The notes: a model not told the origin generated them from the letters alone. Numbered from the stretch's first letter, positions 1-9,164 are shown. The stretch is 64,000 nt of DNA from CAYRQP01 sp964426545 (GCA_964426545.1 CAYRQP010000008.1:38478-102477); one strand, 5' to 3'. Translations and numbers: made by a program.

Positions 1-591
1 ATTCGTGATGGAAGTGAAGCGCTGGCAATACAGTCGGGTTATCTTCTGCATGAAACACCTGACCCCGGCACCGAGGTGATGCTCCCGCTCGATGCATCGC
101 TCTCGGGTGCGCTGGAAGCGCGCCTGGATGCGGCGCGAAAAGTCAGGGAAGCGACTGAATGCCTGGAAGACGGAAGCAGTATTGCTGTTTTTCCCCTCCT
201 TCTTGAAGCGATTGAGTTTGATTCTACCTGGTCCGTGCCTGCCTGCAACATAGCAGTGATTCTAATCGAGCGTGACCTGCACGATACAGCACGGGACTTC
301 TTGCAGCCCTGGGCATACAAGTATGATGCTGCATTGATACTCGCGGGAATTGCCTGGCAACAAGGTGATTCTAATGAAGCGATAAGACAGGTTGAGGTTG
401 CCCTCATGGATGAGAATGCACCCTTCGATGCGAAGGCTTCAGCGGCACTGATCTATTCTGTCACGGGGTATCTGTATCAGGCTTCAGCACTTTGGAGAGA
501 AATACTCGCTGACCCTGATGCCACAAGTTCAATTCGGTTGATGGCGGCAAGACTTGCAATCCTCGAAGAACGGCGAAACTACCGGGAATAG
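1..591 (+). CDS. TPR-like repeat protein, C-terminal part (5' end outside window)
   Basis: The frame is open from the first base, so the gene starts before the window; about 196 residues are visible. The sequence is helical, with alternating Ala/Leu-rich segments such as ALILAGIAWQQGDSNEAIRQ and FDAKASAALIYSVTGYLYQA that look like tetratricopeptide repeats, which usually bind proteins. No signal peptide or catalytic motif is visible in this part. It ends one base before the 3' end of the convergent NlpC/P60 gene, so the two transcripts must overlap or terminate inside each other. Function unknown; the TPR reading rests on repeat texture only. Confidence 0.7.
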   Translation: MRDGSEALAIQSGYLLHETPDPGTEVMLPLDASLSGALEARLDAARKVREATECLEDGSSIAVFPLLLEAIEFDSTWSVPACNIAVILIERDLHDTARDFLQPWAYKYDAALILAGIAWQQGDSNEAIRQVEVALMDENAPFDAKASAALIYSVTGYLYQASALWREILADPDATSSIRLMAARLAILEERRNYRE

Positions 592-592
592 T

Positions 593-1102
593 TTAGAGGA
601 ACCTTCCGGCCGATACTATTCTGCTTTGATAGTACTCCTTTGCAAGAGACTCCTGAATGACACCATTGCTAGATGATGCGTGCACGAACATTCCATTACC
701 GATATAGATACCAACATGAGATATACTTCCGTCACCTGATGTGGCGAAGAAGATGAGGTCACCAAAAGATAGCCCTATCGGTGATACTGATTCACTTGCG
801 GCAGCCTGGGTACTTGCAGTTCGCGGTATGGATATATCCACGGAGCTGTAGACAGCCTGCGTGAAGGCAGAGCAGTCCACACCTGACTTTGCTTCACCGC
901 CGTAGAGATAGGGCGTTCCTATCCAGCTTTCAATCTCAGTCATCATTGCATGTTCGATTGATGATGAAGGACCTCGGGAGCCGGATGCTCCCATCGACCA
1001 GTCCCCTGCTGTCGAGTGTATTCCGCTTCCTTTATAGACCGGAAAGGAAGAACATCCGCTCAGGAGTATTGCGAATGTGATGATAGATAGTGTGAGTTTC
1101 AT
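593..1102 (-). CDS. NlpC/P60 family cell-wall peptidase lipoprotein
   Basis: About 169 residues. The chosen ATG at 1102 gives a lipoprotein signal peptide, MKLTLSIITFAILLSGCSS, with a lipobox Cys at residue 17; a longer reading frame would put 19 extra residues before it and hide the signal. The C-terminal two thirds is an NlpC/P60 domain with the catalytic Cys in GVDCSAFTQAV and the His residues in SHVGIYIGNG and FVHASS. Family members cut peptide cross-links or stems of peptidoglycan (D,L-endopeptidases), here from a membrane anchor. The start lies 2 bases after the nadB stop, so it is the last gene of the ddl-lpx-nadB run. Substrate is inferred from family. Confidence 0.88.
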   Translation of the reverse strand: MKLTLSIITFAILLSGCSSFPVYKGSGIHSTAGDWSMGASGSRGPSSSIEHAMMTEIESWIGTPYLYGGEAKSGVDCSAFTQAVYSSVDISIPRTASTQAAASESVSPIGLSFGDLIFFATSGDGSISHVGIYIGNGMFVHASSSNGVIQESLAKEYYQSRIVSAGRFL

Positions 1103-1104
1103 GG

Positions 1105-2706
1105 TCAGTGAATCATGCGGATTACCGTGTCGCGTCCGGTCCTGTATGTATCGGGACAATCTGTGCTGAAATGGAGACCGCGGCTTTCTCTCCTCTGAAG
1201 AGCCGAACTGACAATGCTCTCGGCAATGCTGCAGATATTCCTGAGTTCGAGAAGATCAGTTGTCGGGATATTCGACCAGTAGTCTTCTTCGACTTCGGAA
1301 TTAAGCACTTCTATAATGTTCATTGCCCGGTTAAGGCGTTTGTCCGAACGGACAATGCCGACATAATCCCACATGACTGTTCTAATCGCAGCCCAGGCAT
1401 GGTCGATGAGTACCGCTTCCCTGATCGGTTCGGCTCTTCCGAAGAACCAGTTCTGTGCAATATAATCGGCACTGTTGCGCAAAGTGGAAGGGATTGACTC
1501 ACCCGCCTTAATACCCATTACACCTGCTTCGAGAAGGCTGTTGCTTCCGAGTCTGTTAGCACCGTGAAATCCGGTGGATGCAGATTCTCCGATTACTCTC
1601 AATCCGTTCATCTCAGTAGTGCCGTCAATGGAAGCCACTACTCCGCCGACGCAATAGTGTGCCGCCGGGACAACAGGTATCGGTTCCTTCCACGGAACAA
1701 TTCCTACAGACTGTACTCCTTCAGAAACTTCAGGGAAGCTGTTCTCCAGTTCATTCCGTCCGATGCAGGTTGTGTCGAGCAGAACATGGTCGTGCCCGAG
1801 CATCTTCATTTCTGAATCAATAGCCCGTGCGACTATGTCACGGGGAGCAAGTTCCATTCTTTCGGAATCGTAATCACTCATGAAACGATGTCCGTCGAGA
1901 TTGAGAAGTTGAGCACCCTCACCCCTCAGAGCTTCTGTAATGAGGAAGTTCCTTTTTTCAGGGTGGAACAGGCAGGTTGGATGAAACTGAAAGAATTCCA
2001 TGTTCCGAAGCGGGAGTCCCGCGCGGTAAGCCATTGCTATACCGTCACCGGTTGTGAAGTCTGAATTCGAAGTATATCTGTAAACCTTACCGGCTCCGCC
2101 TGATGCAATGACAGTTTCGCCTGCAAGAACTGTGAATATTGTCCGGTCTTTGAGTATATGTGCACCAAGGCAGCAATCGGTATTGCATTCAAGAAGGTGC
2201 TGCATTTCCCGTGAAGCGGTGAGAAGGTTGATTGCAAAGGCATTCTCAAGCACTGTGATGTTCGGCTTGCTGCGGACGGAATCGATGAGTTTTTCGCTTA
2301 TGAACCTGCCGGTTCTGTCCTTGTGATGCAGGACACGCCGGAAGCTATGACCGCCTTCGATTCCTCCGTTTTCTTTTCCTGCTGCTCCGTCGAGGACCGC
2401 GCCCGATGAATTGAGTCTTTCGATGAGGTGCGGAGAATACCCGATTATCTCTTCAGCCACCTGTTTGTCCACAAGACCACCGCCTGCTTTTATGGTATCC
2501 TTGACATGAAGTTCGAAACTGTCATCAGGTGAAACGACTGCTGCCAATCCGCCCTGTGCGAGTTCGGTGCTTCCTGCAGGAAGTATTTCCTTGGATAACA
2601 GAAGAGCTTTGACTTCATCAGGCAGCGACAATGCACAGGTCAAACCGGCCATACCGGCTCCGATTATCAAAACATCTGTGCGTACCATTTCATCTGCAGT
2701 CTTCAT
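1105..2706 (-). CDS. nadB: L-aspartate oxidase
   Basis: 533 residues, the usual length. NadB is an FAD enzyme that oxidises L-aspartate to iminoaspartate, the first step of de novo NAD synthesis. The N-terminus has the FAD-binding fingerprint VLIIGAGMAGLTCALSL. The family signature ELAQGGLAAVV, the active-site region EFFQFHPTCLF, the segment ALRGEGAQLLN and the second FAD contact GFHGANRLGSNSLLE are all present, and the C-terminal helical domain with HFSTDCPD follows. The start overlaps the lpxK stop by 4 bases (ATGA), implying translational coupling. nadA and nadC are not in the window. The fumarate reductase flavoprotein family is the alternative, but the loop motifs fit NadB. Confidence 0.95.
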   Translation of the reverse strand: MKTADEMVRTDVLIIGAGMAGLTCALSLPDEVKALLLSKEILPAGSTELAQGGLAAVVSPDDSFELHVKDTIKAGGGLVDKQVAEEIIGYSPHLIERLNSSGAVLDGAAGKENGGIEGGHSFRRVLHHKDRTGRFISEKLIDSVRSKPNITVLENAFAINLLTASREMQHLLECNTDCCLGAHILKDRTIFTVLAGETVIASGGAGKVYRYTSNSDFTTGDGIAMAYRAGLPLRNMEFFQFHPTCLFHPEKRNFLITEALRGEGAQLLNLDGHRFMSDYDSERMELAPRDIVARAIDSEMKMLGHDHVLLDTTCIGRNELENSFPEVSEGVQSVGIVPWKEPIPVVPAAHYCVGGVVASIDGTTEMNGLRVIGESASTGFHGANRLGSNSLLEAGVMGIKAGESIPSTLRNSADYIAQNWFFGRAEPIREAVLIDHAWAAIRTVMWDYVGIVRSDKRLNRAMNIIEVLNSEVEEDYWSNIPTTDLLELRNICSIAESIVSSALQRRESRGLHFSTDCPDTYRTGRDTVIRMIH

Positions 2707-3812
2707 GGATGCTCCTTTGATGCACGTTTACCTGCATATCTGGTGGCAGTATTCTCAATATATTCAAGAAGTTCGGGAATAGCACCCTGTGTCTCCAGTG
2801 CAGTGTGAAGAACAAGGATGTTCTCCGTATTCTTGAATTTCCTGAGTTTCACGGCATCTTTTTCGGTTGTTATGAGGTGCGAAGCGTTTGTTTTCGTACA
2901 AAGGTCATTGAGGTTGTCTATATCCTTCTGTGTGTATTCATAATGATCGGGATAATCTGCAAGTTCGCATATCTTAATACCTGTATCCGATATTGTCTGT
3001 GCAAAACTTTTTGGCCGTCCAATGCTGCAGAATGCGACAACTTTCTCAGCGGGATATTCATCGACTGGTGTTCCATCGAGTTTACAAACGGTTATTACTT
3101 TCATTCTGCTGAAGATAAGTGGAGATCGCCAGTTATAGTCGTTGATTCTGCGTTTCACCCATTCTGCAGTCATTCCCCGTGCAACCCTGTTTACCCAGAT
3201 ATAGTCGGCGTTGGATAAACTCGAAGGCGGTTCTCGCAGTGTGCCTGCCGGGAGCATGCCGCCGGTTCCGAAAGGAGTCTCGAAATCCAGCACCACGATG
3301 TCTATATTACGACGGAGACGGAAGTGCTGGAAACCGTCATCTATGAGAATGACATCCGGTTTACTGTCCATGAAGGCTTTGACTGCGGCTTCGCTCTTGC
3401 TGTCAGCGGTGTAGACGGAAGCAATGCCTTTCAGGTTTTCAGCAAGCAACAGCACTTCATCACAGAAGCGTTTCTCGTTGCCCCGGCTGCAGGGACGCAC
3501 ATGAACCGGCTCGGTTTTCCTGTCGATGTTCTTCGCAACTACAGCTACGTTCAAACCCTTTTCGACTATAGACCCTGCAAGCGAGATGACAACAGGCGTT
3601 TTCCCGGTCCCTCCCGTTTCGAGATTTCCTATACTGACTACCACACAAGGCAGTTGGACGGCGTTCTTAACCCTGAAATTATCGTAGTATATCCGGCGCA
3701 GTCTTACCAGCCATCCGTAGATGTGTCCAGCAGGAGTAAGAATCCAACCAATCCACGCACCAATCCCCTGTCTTTCGGCAATACCTCTAAAGAGTCTGTC
3801 AGGCCTTTTCAT
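2703..3812 (-). CDS. lpxK: tetraacyldisaccharide 4'-kinase
   Basis: 369 residues. LpxK phosphorylates the 4' position of the lipid A disaccharide at the inner membrane. The N-terminal hydrophobic stretch (ILTPAGHIYGWLVRL) is followed by the Walker-A-like loop SIGNLETGGTGKTPVVISLA and the signature VILIDDGFQHFRLRRNIDIV, including the family's DDGFQH motif. It sits one step from lpxB and directly after an acyltransferase-type gene, as expected for a lipid A operon. It begins right after the preceding gene's stop and overlaps nadB by 4 bases. Full length; no key residue appears lost. Confidence 0.94.
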   Translation of the reverse strand: MKRPDRLFRGIAERQGIGAWIGWILTPAGHIYGWLVRLRRIYYDNFRVKNAVQLPCVVVSIGNLETGGTGKTPVVISLAGSIVEKGLNVAVVAKNIDRKTEPVHVRPCSRGNEKRFCDEVLLLAENLKGIASVYTADSKSEAAVKAFMDSKPDVILIDDGFQHFRLRRNIDIVVLDFETPFGTGGMLPAGTLREPPSSLSNADYIWVNRVARGMTAEWVKRRINDYNWRSPLIFSRMKVITVCKLDGTPVDEYPAEKVVAFCSIGRPKSFAQTISDTGIKICELADYPDHYEYTQKDIDNLNDLCTKTNASHLITTEKDAVKLRKFKNTENILVLHTALETQGAIPELLEYIENTATRYAGKRASKEHP

Positions 3813-5021
3813 CTATTTACCTTCGATTACTTCATTGACGGTCAGAAAACTTTCAATTTCACTCAATTCAGATACAATCGTGAAACAGGATAACAATTTA
3901 GAATGATAAGATTTCAAAACGGGACCAAAGAGAGTTCGCTCTTTCCCGGGCGGGTCCGGAGATATCATAGCAGGGACTCCCCTACGGATGAGTTTTCTAA
4001 ACAGGACAGGTCTGACATTATTGCCGATGAGAATAAAAGCACGGGGTTTCAGCGCCGAGAGAAACCTGTCTACGCAATGCGGAGAATCGAAAGGCAGGAA
4101 ATGATATTCTATCCCCTCTTCCTGAAAAGCGGCTTCCACAGTCGAGGATACAGCTGTAACATAGATGGGAACATCCCCTACTGAAAAAGTCTCCAGCACT
4201 TGCCGGATATCGTCAAACGAAGTATCTGTAGATGCATGTATCAATACTGGTGAGTCTGTTCTCTGCGGTATTGCTCCGCGGTGTTCATCACTCTTTACCG
4301 ATTGCCGAAATGAAAGGAAAAGCGAAATATGGAAAGATTTCAGATTCCGGAGACAACTTATCAGTGAACCCCAGAACAGAGCAGCAAATGACGATTCCAT
4401 GTCAGCAATTGCTTCCGCCTGATTCAGACTCCTTTCCAACTTCTGATTCCATTCTTCTTCCCCGCCTTTCTGCATTGGCGGTAGCGGTTTCCCTTCGACT
4501 ATGCAGACCCTTGCGAACGGAAGCGGCAGCATGAACCGGTCCCATGATTTGAAGCGGAACGAAGGAGTCCCGGAAGCTGCCAACGGCACGACAGGGACTT
4601 TTGCGATACGGGAAATCATACCTGCCCCCCCTTTGGGTTTCTTCGCAGGCCCTCGGGGTCCGTCGGGTGTAATTGCTCCATCATTGCCGTCCCTGAGTTC
4701 ACGCGCCATTGCCCCCAATGCCTCCATTCCTCCGCGGCTCGAAGATCCACGAATGGTCTTGAAACCCATTGAATGAAGTACATTCGAGACAATCTGTCCA
4801 TCCCTGTTTTTGCTGGCAAGAGCGAAGATACCTTCATTTTTGTGAGTGTAGGTAAGCGGCAACTGGTTTGCATGCCAGAATGCATACAGAACGCTTCCTG
4901 ATCTGGTCTTACCGGCTCTCGAATGTGAAAGGCAGATGTATTTTATGAACCAGGTAAATCCGATACAGTGGATGAAGACTTTACCGTATCTGCGTGAGAG
5001 TTTTAGTGTATCAGGTTTCAA
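3813..5021 (-). CDS. fusion of DUF374/LPLAT-type acyltransferase with a Kdo-transferase N-domain remnant
   Basis: 402 residues. Residues about 1-215 match the DUF374 lysophospholipid acyltransferase-like family: FWHANQLPLTYTH (family HxxxxP-like site), SSRGGMEALGAMARELRDG, ITPDGPRGPAKKPKGG. Residues about 225-400 resemble the N-terminal (acceptor) domain of WaaA/KdtA Kdo transferase: PVLIHASTD aligns with the HAxSVGE segment, and HFLPFDSPHCVDRFLSALKP and LFRKLIRRGVPAMI follow in the same order. The SVGE glutamate, the proposed catalytic base in WaaA, is not preserved, and the C-terminal CMP-Kdo-binding domain is absent. It lies between lpxB (11-base overlap) and lpxK. Lipid A acylation is likely; the role of the second domain is unknown. 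Confidence 0.8.
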   Translation of the reverse strand: MKPDTLKLSRRYGKVFIHCIGFTWFIKYICLSHSRAGKTRSGSVLYAFWHANQLPLTYTHKNEGIFALASKNRDGQIVSNVLHSMGFKTIRGSSSRGGMEALGAMARELRDGNDGAITPDGPRGPAKKPKGGAGMISRIAKVPVVPLAASGTPSFRFKSWDRFMLPLPFARVCIVEGKPLPPMQKGGEEEWNQKLERSLNQAEAIADMESSFAALFWGSLISCLRNLKSFHISLFLSFRQSVKSDEHRGAIPQRTDSPVLIHASTDTSFDDIRQVLETFSVGDVPIYVTAVSSTVEAAFQEEGIEYHFLPFDSPHCVDRFLSALKPRAFILIGNNVRPVLFRKLIRRGVPAMISPDPPGKERTLFGPVLKSYHSKLLSCFTIVSELSEIESFLTVNEVIEGK

Positions 5022-6108
5022 TGTCGATCTCCCCGATTATTATCTCCGCTATCCGTTTCGACGCTCCGGGTGGTCCAAGTGCATCTTCAACAAGTTGAAG
5101 GTTATTGACGGCTGTTATCCGCTCAGCTGTGTCTTCGATCAGAGGTCTCACGGCTTGTGCTATTCTCTCAGGGAAAACTTCCGATTGAAGAAGTTCCTGT
5201 GCAATGTTTCTACCTGTTATGATGTTGACCATTCCGATTCGGGTGAGTCCCCGCACAAAAAGTTTTGCGAGAAACCATGTAAGGTTTGAAGTTTTGTATA
5301 CAATAATGAACGGTACTCCGAAAAGAGCTGTTTCCAGTGTTGCAGTGCCTGAACAGACAACTGCTGCCCTAGACATAGCAAGTGCTTCATGCATAGGTCT
5401 GGTGATAAGGGTGAAATCATCATCCTCCGGCAGTTCTACAGTGAGGTCAATCGGAAGTTCCTTCGCGGTTGCAATAACGACTTTCGAGATCACTCCCTGC
5501 TTGTGCAGAAGGTGAGATGCGAATGCCATTGCTGGAAGCATCTTGTGCAGTTCCTGTTCCCTGCTCCCCGGAAGAAGTGCCATGTACTCTTTTTCTCCAT
5601 CTGAAAATTCCGGTATCGAATCGACAATTGGATGCCCGCCCCAAACTGCCCTGACACCATTCTCGAGATAGAACTTCTCCTCGAATTCGAAGAGCGGTAT
5701 CATCAAATCTACATACTTGCGGATCTTCTTTATTCTACCTTTCCCCCATGCCCACACCTGGGGCGAGATGAAGTAGATGACTCTGAATCCCTTTGAAGAA
5801 GCCCATTTGGCAAGCGGGAGGTTGAAACCCGGATAATCGACGAGGATGATGGCATCAGAAGACATTTCGAGTATTCTGCTCTTAATTCTTTTCCGGAGTG
5901 TGCGGAGTTTTGGGAGTGATGAGAGTACTTCGAGAAATCCCATGACTGAATAGTCCGACAGATGAAAATCGACATTCATTCCTGCCCGGGAAAGATCATC
6001 TCCACCAAGCCCGTGGGATTGAACATCAGTGATTCTGCACAATTCTGTAAGCACCTCAGCCATTCTGATATCACCGGATGGGTCACCGGCTGAGATGAAG
6101 AGTTTCAT
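5011..6108 (-). CDS. lpxB: lipid-A-disaccharide synthase
   Basis: 365 residues. LpxB (GT19) joins UDP-2,3-diacylglucosamine and lipid X to form the lipid A disaccharide. Signatures seen are FISAGDPSGDIRMAEVL at the N-terminus, HGLGGDDLSRAGM, YFISPQVWAWGKGRIKKI, LPGSREQELHKMLPAM and the C-terminal nucleotide-binding segment CSGTATLETALFGVPFIIVYK. Its 3' end overlaps the acyltransferase fusion by 11 bases and it begins one base after the Gfo/Idh gene. Full length for the family. Confidence 0.95.
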   Translation of the reverse strand: MKLFISAGDPSGDIRMAEVLTELCRITDVQSHGLGGDDLSRAGMNVDFHLSDYSVMGFLEVLSSLPKLRTLRKRIKSRILEMSSDAIILVDYPGFNLPLAKWASSKGFRVIYFISPQVWAWGKGRIKKIRKYVDLMIPLFEFEEKFYLENGVRAVWGGHPIVDSIPEFSDGEKEYMALLPGSREQELHKMLPAMAFASHLLHKQGVISKVVIATAKELPIDLTVELPEDDDFTLITRPMHEALAMSRAAVVCSGTATLETALFGVPFIIVYKTSNLTWFLAKLFVRGLTRIGMVNIITGRNIAQELLQSEVFPERIAQAVRPLIEDTAERITAVNNLQLVEDALGPPGASKRIAEIIIGEIDIET

Positions 6109-6109
6109 A

Positions 6110-7030
6110 TTACCTGCCGATGACCCTTATCGCTTTCTCTATTTCAGAAGAAATAATCTGTGCGGACTGAAGTGCACCCATTCCCGATCTGCCGGTTACG
6201 GCGGGTTCAGTATTGAATTCGACAGCATTCAGGAAGTCCGTCAATTCTGCTGTGAGTGCATCTCGGTCATCTATCTCTACCGGAACGGGGACAATGTCTC
6301 CGGAGTGGAACCGCAGTGCGCTTACTTTCTTCTCTGCGAAATTAATTGATATGTAGTTGTCCTTCTGAAATACTCTCAGTTTACGCATCTGATTACGCGA
6401 TATTCTGCTTGCTGTCATGTTTGCGACACAGCCGTTCTCGAACTGAATTCTTGCACTGGCTATATCGACATTGCTGCTTAGAACCGGCACTCCCGAAGCG
6501 TGCACCGAGACGACCGGAGAATGAACAAAAGAAAGAACAAGGTCTATGTCGTGGATCATCAGGTCCATTACTACCGATACATCGGTTCCTCTTGGTCTGA
6601 AGGGAGCCATTCTGTGTCCTTCTATGAACAGAGGCTCATTGATTAGGCTTGCCGCGGCAATAACTGCCGGATTGAAGCGCTCAGTATGTCCAACAGCAAG
6701 AACAAGTCCCTTCGATTCCGCCAGTTCGACCATTTCAAGTGCTTCTTCGACTGTTGAAGCAATGGGTTTCTCTACAAGTACATGTACACCGGCATTGAGT
6801 GCTTTCATGACTACTTCGTGATGAGATGTTGTGATAGATGCAACTACAATTGTGTCGCAAAGGTCGAGGAGTTCTTCGAGTGAATCCGTCTTTTCCACTG
6901 CAAGTTCTTCCGAGACAAAATCCAACCGTTCAGAGTCCCTGTCATATATCCTGACTTTACCATTTGTCAGTCCTTTTAGAATTCTGGCGTGATGAAATCC
7001 AAGATGCCCGACTCCGCAAACTCCTGTCAT
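6110..7030 (-). CDS. Gfo/Idh/MocA family oxidoreductase in the lpx run
   Basis: 306 residues. An N-terminal Rossmann fold (GVCGVGHLGFHHARIL) is followed by the family motif VLVEKPIAS, whose Lys is the usual catalytic residue, and the C-terminal substrate domain with MIHDIDLVLSF, including the His often used as acid/base. Location between lpxB and a PLP enzyme suggests a sugar-nucleotide dehydrogenase. A GnnA-like role (oxidation of UDP-GlcNAc at C3 for amide-linked lipid A chains) is possible, but no GnnB-type aminotransferase is in the window. Exact substrate cannot be read from sequence. The stop overlaps nothing; the start overlaps the threonine aldolase stop by 4 bases. Confidence 0.85.
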   Translation of the reverse strand: MTGVCGVGHLGFHHARILKGLTNGKVRIYDRDSERLDFVSEELAVEKTDSLEELLDLCDTIVVASITTSHHEVVMKALNAGVHVLVEKPIASTVEEALEMVELAESKGLVLAVGHTERFNPAVIAAASLINEPLFIEGHRMAPFRPRGTDVSVVMDLMIHDIDLVLSFVHSPVVSVHASGVPVLSSNVDIASARIQFENGCVANMTASRISRNQMRKLRVFQKDNYISINFAEKKVSALRFHSGDIVPVPVEIDDRDALTAELTDFLNAVEFNTEPAVTGRSGMGALQSAQIISSEIEKAIRVIGR

Positions 7031-8070
7031 AGAATTCCTCCAAACGCTGACAGAACGTCAGCAGCATATTTTACATGTTTCTCTTCGAGTGATATGTGAG
7101 TCACCAGCCTCACAATGGATGGTGATATTGCCAAAGTACCAATTTCCAGTTCTTCGAGAGCAGATACCACGGACTGTGCTCTTCCTTCAGGAACACGCAT
7201 AAGAATGATGTTCGTGTCGACTTCTCCGGTAGCGATGCTGAGTATATCCGAGCGGACGATGCCATCTGCAAGCACAGCAGCATAATCATGTGTTTCCCTA
7301 AGTCTCGGCAGGTTGTTATCGATTGCATAAAGACAGGCTGCAGCCAGAATTCCTGCCTGGCGCATACCCCCGCCCTGAAGTTTTCTGAGTCTGCGGACTC
7401 TCTCTTCATCATCTTCCGAGCATAGCAAAATAGATCCAACCGGGCATCCGAGTGCCTTTGAGAAGCAGAGCGATACCATCCTGAAACCCGAAACAAGGTT
7501 CTTTAATGGCTGACCGTTCACACAGAGGACATGCCAGAGTCTTGCACCGTCGAGATAGACCGATACATCCGATTCATCAGCCAAAGCCTGAATCCTGCGA
7601 ATGTCTCTTCGCGGGAGAATCAGACCGCCCATGATATTGTGGGTGTCTTCCAAAGTTATGAGTGTGCGGGGGGCACAGTGAATGTCATCCCTGCCTGAGA
7701 GAGCTTCTGTTACTTCATCATACGGAAGGCATCCGTCTGCATCCTCATCGATGCGGTGCATCTGTATTCCGCCGCTTGCGGCATACTGTGCACCTTCATA
7801 AAGATACACATGACTTCTCGACCCGCAGATGACTTCATCCCCTGCAGATGCAATGGCTCTAACTGCAACGCCGTTCGACATGGTTCCAGTAGGCATAAAC
7901 ACAGCGGAATCGAAACCGCTCATTTCAGCCATCAGATTTTCGAGTTTATTGATAGTTGGGTCTTCACCGAAAACATCGTCACCGACTTCAGCTCTTGCCA
8001 TTACGCCGCGCATGCTGTCTGACGGGACGCTTACCGTATCGCTTCGAAGGTCGACTCTAAACTCAGGCAT
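7027..8070 (-). CDS. ltaE: low-specificity threonine aldolase family (PLP enzyme)
   Basis: 347 residues, usual length. The enzyme family splits L-threonine/L-allo-threonine into glycine and acetaldehyde using PLP. Seen are the N-terminal DLRSDTVSVPSDSMRGVM and VGDDVFGEDPTINKLE, the phosphate-binding region AVFMPTGTMSNGVAVRA, the Asp/Arg pocket YLDGARLW and the Schiff-base Lys in SLCFSKALGCPVGSIL. It overlaps the ddl stop by 8 bases and the next gene by 4. In this lpx context a role on a sugar cannot be excluded, since the fold is shared with sugar aminotransferases, but the motifs are those of threonine aldolase. Confidence 0.9.
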   Translation of the reverse strand: MPEFRVDLRSDTVSVPSDSMRGVMARAEVGDDVFGEDPTINKLENLMAEMSGFDSAVFMPTGTMSNGVAVRAIASAGDEVICGSRSHVYLYEGAQYAASGGIQMHRIDEDADGCLPYDEVTEALSGRDDIHCAPRTLITLEDTHNIMGGLILPRRDIRRIQALADESDVSVYLDGARLWHVLCVNGQPLKNLVSGFRMVSLCFSKALGCPVGSILLCSEDDEERVRRLRKLQGGGMRQAGILAAACLYAIDNNLPRLRETHDYAAVLADGIVRSDILSIATGEVDTNIILMRVPEGRAQSVVSALEELEIGTLAISPSIVRLVTHISLEEKHVKYAADVLSAFGGIL

Positions 8071-9076
8071 TACGGTTGTCCGATGAGATTATTTTCGAAT
8101 GGCGCAAAACGGCTTCTTCGATTATGCGTTCAAGACATTCACGGGGGGGGATTCCCGATTCCTCCCATAGTTTCGGGAACATGCTGATACCTGTGAATCC
8201 GGGAATTGTATTTATCTCGTTGAAATAGACAGTTTCACCATCAAGCAGAAAATCCGCTCTCGCAAACCCCCTGCCGTCTATGAGGGCAAATGCTCTTTCT
8301 GCTATCTTCTTAATTTCATCTGAGAGTGCTTCTGTTAGTGGAGCCGGTATCAGGAGTTTAGAATCGCTGCAGGAGTATTTTGCCAAGTGGCTGTACCACT
8401 CTTTTCCGGAGAGTATCTCCCCAGGCACAGAAGACACAATGCCGGAATCATCTGAGAGAAGACTGACTTCGATCTCACGGACATCATCAATCCCCTCCTC
8501 GATCACAATCAGGTCATCGTATTGAAATGCAAGTTTCAGAGCAGAATCCAGTTCAGATTCATTCTCGACCTTTGAGATGCCGATGCTCGAACCCATTCTT
8601 GCAGGTTTGATGAAGAGCGGGTATTCAAGCGGATTCGGGTTCCATGCATTTTGTTCGTAGTCGGATAAACGAAGACTCTTCCATGAAACCTGCCTGATAT
8701 CTGCAGCATCAGCGAGTATTTTCATAGTCTTCTTGTTCATTGCCGCAGCGGATGTAAGGACACCGGGACCGGCACACGCCCAGCCAGCAATTTCACAGAG
8801 TCCCTGAATAGTACCGTCTTCACCATAGGGTCCGTGGAGGACTGGGAACAAGAGATCGAATGAGATTGTATCCCCAACTATGTCGATTTGCCATGGTGAG
8901 TAGGATGTATTCAGCAAAACCTCGGATGAACCGGAGAGCCATTCACCGTCGGCACTGATCTCAACGGGAATGATTGAATGTCCGGAACTCTTCAGCACAC
9001 CGATAACGAATTCGGCGGAAAGAAGCGAAATATCTCTTTCTGCCGAACGCCCACCGTATACTACAAGTATTCTCAT
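8063..9076 (-). CDS. ddl: D-alanine--D-alanine ligase
   Basis: 337 residues from the ATG at 9076, chosen because GGAAAGG lies 6 bases upstream and MRILVVYGGRSAERDISL is the typical Ddl N-terminus; ten extra codons upstream are possible but unlikely. Ddl makes the D-Ala-D-Ala end of peptidoglycan precursors in the cytoplasm. ATP-grasp features: PVLHGPYGEDGTIQGL, LFIKPARMGSSIGISKV, ARADFLLDGETVYFNEIN and NTIPGFTGISMFPKL. First gene of the minus-strand run, reading away from the epimerase gene across an AT-rich divergent promoter region. Confidence 0.95.
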   Translation of the reverse strand: MRILVVYGGRSAERDISLLSAEFVIGVLKSSGHSIIPVEISADGEWLSGSSEVLLNTSYSPWQIDIVGDTISFDLLFPVLHGPYGEDGTIQGLCEIAGWACAGPGVLTSAAAMNKKTMKILADAADIRQVSWKSLRLSDYEQNAWNPNPLEYPLFIKPARMGSSIGISKVENESELDSALKLAFQYDDLIVIEEGIDDVREIEVSLLSDDSGIVSSVPGEILSGKEWYSHLAKYSCSDSKLLIPAPLTEALSDEIKKIAERAFALIDGRGFARADFLLDGETVYFNEINTIPGFTGISMFPKLWEESGIPPRECLERIIEEAVLRHSKIISSDNRNA

Positions 9077-9135
9077 CAATACCTTTCCAATAAACGATAC
9101 ACTCATTCAAAGTAGAGGATTTCTTTATATTACTC

Positions 9136-9164
9136 TTGTATTAGATACTAATATACTGTATAAA
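9136..9164 (+). promoter_or_regulatory. sigma70-type promoter for the epimerase-gmhB run
   Basis: TTGTAT at 9136-9141 and TATAAA at 9159-9164 are 17 bases apart in the AT-rich 129-base gap between ddl and the epimerase gene. The predicted start point is about 35 bases before the ATG at 9206, which carries a GGAGAG ribosome site. Consensus match is good but no other evidence is available. Confidence 0.55.

Noticed and set aside
1103..1159. Longer start for the NlpC/P60 gene
   Set aside because: Would hide the lipoprotein signal and overlap nadB; the ATG at 1102 fits better.
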